Assembly (NCBI GenBank): GCA_964553925.1
Contig: CAZKNR010000208.1
Location: 1 to 64,000 of the forward strand
Reading direction: 5' to 3'
Source of the DNA: DAISKN01 sp964553925
GTDB lineage: Bacteria; Acidobacteriota; Vicinamibacteria; Marinacidobacterales; SMYC01
DNA length: 64,000 nucleotides
Shown here: piece after piece, positions 58,767-64,000 of the stretch
How the letters are laid out: every line of letters starts with the position of its first letter
How positions within the stretch are numbered: position 1 is the stretch's first letter
Notes under the pieces: model-generated
The model's database searches: none
Seen by the model: only the letters and a program-made list of their open reading frames with translations
What the model was told of the DNA's origin: nothing
Position numbers and translations under genes: made by a program

Positions 58767-59966
58767 ATGAGCAACAAAGCTTCAGAGCTCCGGCGGGCCG
58801 AGGGCTTGAGGCGCGGCGGCAATGCGGAGAAGGCCCTCGAGATCCTGCGCGGTCTCGCCTCCGAGGATCCGAGAGACATCGAGCTCCGGCGGAAGATCGC
58901 CGACCTTCTGGTAGAGACGGGAAACCAGGACGCCGCCATATCCCAACTGGTGAAGCTCCAGGAGTATCTCGCGGGCCAGGGAGACCTTCTCGGAGCGATC
59001 TCGTCGGGGCTTCGGGTGGTGGAGCTCGATCCAAAGTTCGAGAACCCCCTGGCCTACGTGGCCAAGGTGAAGCTCGAGAGCCTTCGCGAGGAGCAAAAAC
59101 GACTCCAGGCCAAAACCCTTCCCGCGGAGCCCCTCATCACCCCACTCAACCAAATCACGCTCCTGAAGGATCTGGGCGCCGACGAGCTCGCGAGCGTGGC
59201 GGCCACGATGAGGCGCCACGAGGCAGGAGAGGGCGAGACGGTTTTCGAGGAAGGCGCGCCGGGACAATCGCTGTACTTCGTGAACCGCGGCCTTCTGGAA
59301 GTCCGCTCCGGCCAGAACCGGCTCGGGCTGGTGTCGGCCGGAAGCTGTTTCGGCGAGTTCTCGTTTCTGACCGGCGACCCCCGGACGGCGACGGTGCGCG
59401 CCCTCGAGGCGAGCGAGCTCCTGGAGCTCTCGGCTTCGAGCATGCGGTCGGCGGTCAAGAAGTATCCTCGCCTGCGTGAGGTCCTGTTCGAGCTTTATCG
59501 CGAGCGGGCGCTGACCAACGTCCTCTCCGTGTCGCCGCTCTTCCAGGTGATCCCTTCGAAGGACCGCGCTCGCCTCGCGCCTCGCTTCAAGCTCGTCGAG
59601 CTTGCGGCGGGAAGGCAGGCGTTCGGAGAGGGGGAACCGGGCGGCGCGCTGTTCCTGGTGAAGAGCGGGTTGGTCGAGGTGAGGACGACGCTTCACGGCG
59701 AACCCCTGGTTCTCGCCCGGCTGGGGAAGCACCAGTTCTTCGGCGAAGTCTCGTTCTTGACCGGCGTTCTTCGGACGGCGACGGTCCACGCCGTCGAGCC
59801 GACGGAGCTATTGAAGATCGAGGAAGCGGAGCTCCGGGATCTGGTACGCCACCACCCGTTCCTGAAGGAAGTGCTCTCGCGCTATCACCTCGACCGGGTG
59901 ACGGCGACCGCGGAGTCGCTGAAAGCGTTTCTGAAAAGTGAGAGGATCGAAGGAATCGTGAGCTAG
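58767..59966 (+). CDS. protein with two cyclic-nucleotide-binding domains and TPR-like N-terminus
   Basis: 399 residues. Residues 5-95 are TPR-like helices (GLRRGGNAEKALEILRGLASEDP). Two CAP-ED/cNMP domains follow. The first (about residues 125-250) begins LLKDLGADELASVA and includes GQSLYFVNRGLLEVRSG, SCFGEFSFLTGDPRTATVRA. The second (255-380) begins LFQVIPSKDRARLAP and includes GALFLVKSGLVEVR, HQFFGEVSFLTGVLRTATVHA. The FGE...RTATV phosphate-binding-cassette pattern occurs in both, so both may bind nucleotide. There is no HTH, so this is not a CRP-type regulator; the output is unknown. Confidence 0.9.
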   Translation: MSNKASELRRAEGLRRGGNAEKALEILRGLASEDPRDIELRRKIADLLVETGNQDAAISQLVKLQEYLAGQGDLLGAISSGLRVVELDPKFENPLAYVAKVKLESLREEQKRLQAKTLPAEPLITPLNQITLLKDLGADELASVAATMRRHEAGEGETVFEEGAPGQSLYFVNRGLLEVRSGQNRLGLVSAGSCFGEFSFLTGDPRTATVRALEASELLELSASSMRSAVKKYPRLREVLFELYRERALTNVLSVSPLFQVIPSKDRARLAPRFKLVELAAGRQAFGEGEPGGALFLVKSGLVEVRTTLHGEPLVLARLGKHQFFGEVSFLTGVLRTATVHAVEPTELLKIEEAELRDLVRHHPFLKEVLSRYHLDRVTATAESLKAFLKSERIEGIVS

Positions 59967-60013
59967 AGGCTAACGGCGAGGCTTCAGAACCCCCTTCTTA
60001 CACTCTCCCGGGC

Positions 60014-60247
60014 CTACTCGTCGTCGTCGTTCTCAGAGTCGCCCGACCCGAAAGCCTCTTCGGGGTCTTCGGGCATCTCGCTCGGGGTGAAGGCTTCGAT
60101 CAGGCCCAAGTCCAACTCCTGGATGGCGATGGCGGCGGCCTTCCGTGACTTGGTCGCGATCTTGGGCGCCGCGCCCTGCATGAGCTGCCTCGCTCTCTGG
60201 GCGGCGACGTTGACCCTCAGAAAGATAGCGGCTGCGTTGATGTCCAA
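60014..60247 (-). CDS. rpoZ: RNA polymerase omega subunit
   Basis: 77 residues, TTG start with GGAGG upstream. AAQRARQLMQGAAPKI followed by KSRKAAAIAIQEL is the signature helix pair of RpoZ, which folds around the beta' C-terminus and aids polymerase assembly. The N-terminal part (usually with a longer first helix) is short, and the C-terminus is acidic. No gmk or other usual neighbour is present. Confidence 0.85.
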   Translation of the reverse strand: MDINAAAIFLRVNVAAQRARQLMQGAAPKIATKSRKAAAIAIQELDLGLIEAFTPSEMPEDPEEAFGSGDSENDDDE

Positions 60248-60368
60248 CTCGGGTACCTCCGTACTTAGTGTTCCGCCTGGCCCTTCAGGCTCCAGCGGAC
60301 GTTCCGAACGAATCTCCTATTCTACCACGCGGGCATGCGGGGAAACGCTTTCGTCTGCGGCTTCGGTG

Positions 60369-60377
60369 TGATAACTT
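60369..60377 (+). promoter_or_regulatory. extended -10 promoter of the XRE gene, probably leaderless
   Basis: TGATAACTT (TG, one base, TAACTT), six bases before the ATG at 60384. Confidence 0.45.
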
Positions 60378-60383
60378 GCGCCT

Positions 60384-60785
60384 ATGCCAGAAATGCTGTC
60401 CTTTCGCCCAACGGGGAAAATTCGACCACAAGGAGAGGTTCCATTGCACGCGGAAGTAGGTCAGAAAATTCGTGAGCTTCGCCTGAAGAGGGGAATGCTC
60501 CAGGAAGAGCTCGCTCGCAAAGCAGGACTGTCGCCCTCGGCGCTGTCCAACTTCGAACAGGGGCGGCGGCGCACGTCGCTCGATTGGCTCCGGAAGATCA
60601 GCAAGACGCTGGGAGTCAGCGTCTCCGATCTGATTCCCGAGAGCCGGACGCGAAAGCCCCTCGCGGAGAACAAAGAAGAGGAGAAGCTCCTCGGCCATTG
60701 GCGCAAGATCGGAAGCCAGGACCTTCAGGATCAGCTCCTCGAGGTGATCGAGCTTGCGGCGAGCGGAGGGCGGCGAAAGGCCTGA
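60384..60785 (+). CDS. XRE-family helix-turn-helix regulator
   Basis: 133 residues. An N-terminal tail of about 24 residues precedes the Cro/CI-type HTH: VGQKIRELRLKRGMLQEELA followed by RKAGLSPSALSNFEQGRRRTSLD (near residues 25-75). A charged C-terminal helical region follows. Second possible starts exist at the residue before LHAEVG. DNA target unknown. Convergent with the TetR gene. Confidence 0.88.
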   Translation: MPEMLSFRPTGKIRPQGEVPLHAEVGQKIRELRLKRGMLQEELARKAGLSPSALSNFEQGRRRTSLDWLRKISKTLGVSVSDLIPESRTRKPLAENKEEEKLLGHWRKIGSQDLQDQLLEVIELAASGGRRKA

Positions 60786-60794
60786 AGCTCCGGT

Positions 60795-61415
60795 TCAGGC
60801 GGCGGTCAGGAATCCCCGACAGAAGACTTCGGTCAGCTCGCGGGCGAGCTGTTCCTCGGAAAGCCGTCCGTCCGCCTTGTACCACTGATAGACCCAGTTC
60901 AAGGAACCCAGCAAGAAGAACGTCGCCGCGGTGACGTCGATTTCTTTTCTCGCGTCGCCCCTCTTCTGGAGCTGGGTGAGTACCTTGCGGACGTAGTCGA
61001 TGTAGTGCTTCTTCCGCTGCTGGATCTTCTCGCGGTAGACCCCGGTGAGCGCCGTCCTCTCGTGGAGGATGATCGTGACCTCGCGCGGACGCGTGAGGAG
61101 CATGTGGACGTGGCGCTCGATGAGCTTCGAAAGGTGCTCTCTCGGGTCCTGCACTCCCGCGAGAGGCCGAACTACCGTCTCCTCGAGGAGGTCGAGGCCG
61201 TAGTCGGTGATGAGGTAGAGCAGGTGCTCTTTGCTCTCGACGAAGTAGTAGAGACCCGCCTTGGTGATTCCCACGTCGTCGGCGATATCGCTCATCGACG
61301 TCGCCTCATACCCCTTCACGCGAAAGAGCTGGGCCGCCTTCTCGAGAATCTGGCCGCGGCGCTGGTTGAGCTGAGGACGCCCCCCTTTGGTTTCCTCCGC
61401 GTCCCGCTTGCTCAT
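60795..61415 (-). CDS. TetR-family transcriptional regulator
   Basis: 206 residues. Residues 17-64 are a TetR HTH: ILEKAAQLFRVKGYEATSMSDIADDVGITKAGLYYFVESKEHL. The C-terminal ligand domain resembles the TetR_C group found with fatty-acid/acyl-CoA regulators (KIQQRKKHYIDYVRKVL), but the ligand is not predictable. It is divergent from the M24 peptidase gene, which it may control. Confidence 0.92.
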   Translation of the reverse strand: MSKRDAEETKGGRPQLNQRRGQILEKAAQLFRVKGYEATSMSDIADDVGITKAGLYYFVESKEHLLYLITDYGLDLLEETVVRPLAGVQDPREHLSKLIERHVHMLLTRPREVTIILHERTALTGVYREKIQQRKKHYIDYVRKVLTQLQKRGDARKEIDVTAATFFLLGSLNWVYQWYKADGRLSEEQLARELTEVFCRGFLTAA

Positions 61416-61501
61416 GCGCCGATTGTGTCAACGGACGGCTTCCCAAGCAACTCCCGGCTGCTGTAGGATGCCGCGTCCCGTGAATCGAACAGGAGCGTGA
61501 C

Positions 61502-62803
61502 GTGAAAAAACTCGTTCTCGCCGCCTCACTCCTTCTCGCCGGCTTTCTCCCCGCGACCGCACAGGAGTCCCGAAAGCGCTGGGAGCGCTTGTGCCAGATC
61601 CGGCACGAGAAGCTCGATCGCATCCTTCCCGAGGCGATGCGCGAGAACGGGATCGACATGTGGATCACCCTGTCGAAAGAGGGTCTCTACGATCCCCTGT
61701 TCCGGGACTTCGGCGAGGGCTACGTCGGGAGCATCAGTTACTTCATCTTCACCGACCGGGGCGCCGCGGGAATCGAAAGGGTTGCGGTCGGTCTCTCGGA
61801 TCGGAGGATCGAGGCCTGCGGTCTCTACAATCTCGTCGAGGGCGGCTTCGACCTCCAGGCTTTCGTTTCCGAGCGGGACCCGAAGCGGATCGCTCTCAAC
61901 ATGTCGGAAGGAATCGGCGCCGCCGACGGGCTCTCCCACTCGAGCTACCTCTACTTGACGAAGACCCTGGGAGCCCAGTACGCCTCGCGGTTCGTCTCCG
62001 CGGAGAAGCTGGCCTCGGATTTTCGGTCGAGGCGCGTGGCGAGCGAGATCGTCGCCTTCGGGGAAGCGGGAGAAATGTCCCGGGAAATCGCGGAGCGCGC
62101 GCTCTCGAACGAAGTCGTGATCCCCGGGAGGACGACTCTCGAGGACGTCTCCTGGTGGATGTGGGACCAGCTCCTCGCCCGTGGACTCGATTCGTCTTTC
62201 GGGATGCCCTCGGTCTACGTCACCGGTCCCGAGGGGATCGAGGACACCTCGAACGAGCGGATCATCCAGCGAGGCGATTTCCTCATCATCGACTGGGGCG
62301 TCGGCTACCTGGGCTTCTACACCGACATCAAGCGCACCGCGTACGTTTTGAAGGAAGGGGAGACCAAGGCCCCCGCGGGGCTGCAGAACGCTTTCGATCA
62401 GGCGGTGAAAGTACGGGACCTCCTGCGGCGGACGATCAAACCCGGACCCACGGCCGCCGCCATGCTGGAGCATCTGAACGACGAGATCTCGAAAGCCGGC
62501 TTCACCCTCATCGAGTTCAACCGCCCCACGGACGCCGACACGACCGACGTCATCATCGGCTGCCACTCCGTCGGCGACCAGGGCCACGGCATCGGCCCCT
62601 CGATCGCGTGGTTCAACCCCGAGAGGCTCCAGTATCAAATCCGTCCCACGAACATGTTCTCTATCGAGCTCTTCGCCTACACCAAGGCTCCGGAGTTCGG
62701 GGGAAAGAAGGTCCGGATTCCGCTCGAGGATGACGCCATCGTGACCGAGCGCGGCGTCGAGTGGGTCTATCCGATAAACCGCCGGATTCTCTTGATCAAG
62801 TAG
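61502..62803 (+). CDS. secreted M24 metallopeptidase (Xaa-Pro dipeptidase-like)
   Basis: 433 residues, GTG start with AGGAG upstream. Signal peptide MKKLVLAASLLLAGFLPATA. The pita-bread metal ligands are in order: IDWGVGYLGFYTDIKRTAY (two Asp, near residues 264-275), GHGIGPS (His, near 362), FSIELFAY (Glu, near 388) and TERGVEWV (Glu, near 416). The N-terminal half is the usual creatinase-type domain. Removes N-terminal residues before Pro or similar; secreted forms of this kind are common in Acidobacteria. The last eight bases overlap the convergent DUF533 gene. Confidence 0.92.
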   Translation: MKKLVLAASLLLAGFLPATAQESRKRWERLCQIRHEKLDRILPEAMRENGIDMWITLSKEGLYDPLFRDFGEGYVGSISYFIFTDRGAAGIERVAVGLSDRRIEACGLYNLVEGGFDLQAFVSERDPKRIALNMSEGIGAADGLSHSSYLYLTKTLGAQYASRFVSAEKLASDFRSRRVASEIVAFGEAGEMSREIAERALSNEVVIPGRTTLEDVSWWMWDQLLARGLDSSFGMPSVYVTGPEGIEDTSNERIIQRGDFLIIDWGVGYLGFYTDIKRTAYVLKEGETKAPAGLQNAFDQAVKVRDLLRRTIKPGPTAAAMLEHLNDEISKAGFTLIEFNRPTDADTTDVIIGCHSVGDQGHGIGPSIAWFNPERLQYQIRPTNMFSIELFAYTKAPEFGGKKVRIPLEDDAIVTERGVEWVYPINRRILLIK

Positions 62804-63434
62804 CGCCGAAGATCTCGCTCTCGAGGGCGGCTCGCCGCTCGGGGGCGAGTCCGAGCGCTCCGCCGAGCCTCTCGAGCCACGCTCTCTCGGGCACCGATGC
62901 GCTTCCCTCGGAGCCAACGACGAGGGCCCCGAAGCGATAGAGAAGCTCCCGGTCCTCGGTCGTCGAGACCATCGTCCCCATCTCCTCCGGCGGCGGCGGG
63001 ATGACGAGGTCCTTGTGGATCTGCTTAGTCTCGTCGGGAGACAACTCCGATTCGCCCGATTCGGCGAGGCGGCCCTCGATGAGCTTCTTCTCCTCGGCGT
63101 GCATCTCACCGTCGGAAAGAGCGCCTGAGATCATCGTCCGGACGATGGCGAAGACGAGCGCCTGAGGAAGTGTCGGCTCCACCGGCGCCGCCGTCGGAAG
63201 GGGAGGCAGAGGCGGCACGGACTCAGTCGGGCCGGTGGAGGGGAGTGGAAGCAGCGGTGGAACTCCGGCCGCCGGCTGCTGCTGGCGCATTTTTTCCGCG
63301 GCGATTGCTCCCGCGATTGCGGCCCCACCCAGGAGGAGGATGTTCTTCCCACCCACCGCCCGGACGAACGGTTTCGCGTTGAACCCCGTCGAGTTTCGGA
63401 TCAAATCCGAAAGTAGGTTGTCCAGAAATGCCAT
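62796..63434 (-). CDS. DUF533/TerB-like membrane-associated protein
   Basis: 212 residues. The N-terminal half has a hydrophobic stretch (NILLLGGAAIAGAIAAEKM) and a Pro-rich linker. The C-terminal 110 residues (LPQALVFAIVRTMISGALSDGEMHAEEKKLIEG) match the TerB-like DUF533 (YebE) fold, with the acidic D-G-x-x-H-x-E-E metal-type motif. Function unknown; YebE relatives are envelope-stress-induced in enterobacteria. Confidence 0.85.
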   Translation of the reverse strand: MAFLDNLLSDLIRNSTGFNAKPFVRAVGGKNILLLGGAAIAGAIAAEKMRQQQPAAGVPPLLPLPSTGPTESVPPLPPLPTAAPVEPTLPQALVFAIVRTMISGALSDGEMHAEEKKLIEGRLAESGESELSPDETKQIHKDLVIPPPPEEMGTMVSTTEDRELLYRFGALVVGSEGSASVPERAWLERLGGALGLAPERRAALESEIFGAT

Positions 63435-63481
63435 CCGAAGAAACCTTAACCAGCCCGGAAGCCGAATTCAAGCGGCTGACT

Positions 63482-64000
63482 TCAGAATCGGAAGCCGGTC
63501 GCGATGGCGAGCCTCAGGTTGTGGCCCCAGAATCCTCCCTCGGTGAACGCTTCTCCATCCCGATTGAGGACCGGGCCCTCGTACTGGAGCATCAGATCGG
63601 AGACCTCGAAGCGCACGAGACTCCGGTCCGTCGGATAGAGCTCGACGCCGCCCCCGAGATCGAGGGCGAAGACCGTCTGCCCTGAGGCGAGGACGCAGCT
63701 CAAGGGGGGAGGGTAAATCAGGATGCACGGGATGGGCCCGGGGGCTTCGCCGAACTGGAGGAACCCCGGCCGCACTTTGCCGAAGACGGAGAAGCGGTTG
63801 AATCGCGGTCCCACCTTGACCCCGAAGAGACCTTCGAGACGGGAGCTCGTCACCGGCACTTCCTCGGGTATGTCGGAGGGGAACAGATTCAGCTCGCCCT
63901 CGAACGTCAAGAGCGAAGTCGCGCGGAAACCGAAACGGCCGCCGAATCCAAGGTCGGTGGTCTCGAGCTCCGCGAGGTCGTTCACCACGAGCTGGCCCGA
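63482..64000 (-). CDS. outer-membrane beta-barrel protein, N-terminus cut by window edge
   Basis: The frame is open to the right edge (about 172 residues visible); the sequence before the GTG at 63988 still reads as protein, so the real start is outside the window. Alternating strands (LGFGGRFGFRATSLLTFEGELN, then FGVKVGPRFNRFSVFGKVRP) and a terminal aromatic Phe are typical of a small 8-stranded barrel. It is not recognisably related to the barrel at 7350-8000. Confidence 0.75.
   Translation of the reverse strand, partial: SGQLVVNDLAELETTDLGFGGRFGFRATSLLTFEGELNLFPSDIPEEVPVTSSRLEGLFGVKVGPRFNRFSVFGKVRPGFLQFGEAPGPIPCILIYPPPLSCVLASGQTVFALDLGGGVELYPTDRSLVRFEVSDLMLQYEGPVLNRDGEAFTEGGFWGHNLRLAIATGFRF

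Overview
This is a high-GC (roughly mid-60s % by eye), gene-dense chromosomal window, most likely from an Acidobacteriota bacterium. The taxonomic hints are a long ABC permease of the acidobacterial duplicated orphan permease (ADOP) type at the left edge, a secreted VWA protein of the 'VWFA-related acidobacterial' type at 49.8 kb, DUF4388/PEGA/TPR proteins, and a menaquinol bc complex joined to a cytochrome oxidase operon. The class cannot be fixed from the sequence alone. No phage, IS element or CRISPR array was seen.

Layout. 0-4.7 kb (minus): DUF4388-TPR protein, MFS exporter, ADOP permease (cut by the edge). 5.1-7.4 kb: purine salvage pair ade-hpt. 7.35-8.8 kb: two small secreted proteins. 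9.1-15.6 kb is an accessory stretch: a nucleotidyltransferase/Rv0078B-like toxin-antitoxin pair, an EamA transporter, small lipoproteins, a conserved hypothetical pair, an AlbA/ATPase-type regulator and decayed genes. It ends at a complete tmRNA gene (ssrA, 15646-15999, minus). 16.2-27.6 kb: a GAF-like protein, a TPR lytic transglycosylase, a PLP aminotransferase, a TPR/thioredoxin-like protein, a heterodimeric ABC exporter and a membrane HEAT-repeat protein. 27.6-29.4 kb is a small accessory patch with a RelE-type toxin-antitoxin pair.

29.6-41.5 kb is the metabolic core: a single-direction respiratory operon encoding Rieske protein, split cytochrome b (b6-like half plus C-terminal half), a membrane-anchored octaheme cytochrome c, oxidase subunits II and I, CtaB (heme O synthase), two tandem subunit III homologues, subunit IV, a small CxxC membrane protein and CtaA (heme A synthase). 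Subunit II has no fused cytochrome c, so the octaheme protein is the obvious wire from the bc part to CuA, which suggests a bc-oxidase supercomplex.

41.5-46 kb holds the two most unusual proteins, convergent on each other: a secreted NodB polysaccharide deacetylase / caspase-like peptidase / coiled coil / TPR fusion, and a membrane Ser/Thr kinase whose extracytoplasmic part carries two PEGA domains and a TonB-type C-terminal domain. 46-53.4 kb: PPOX-type flavoprotein, an M20 peptidase with altered metal ligands, a copper-protein-like lipoprotein, SprT-like and DUF2203 proteins, VWA protein, Tat-type VOC protein, cupin protein and a TPR protein. 53.5-60 kb (plus): NUDIX hydrolase, GT-C-like membrane protein, glycerophosphodiesterase, TlpA-like thioredoxin, second NUDIX and a double cyclic-nucleotide-binding protein. 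60-64 kb: RpoZ, XRE and TetR regulators, secreted M24 peptidase, DUF533 protein and a partial beta-barrel protein.

Several genes start 5-7 nt after a good -10 box, which points to leaderless transcripts. All functional calls are from reading motifs; no database search was run.
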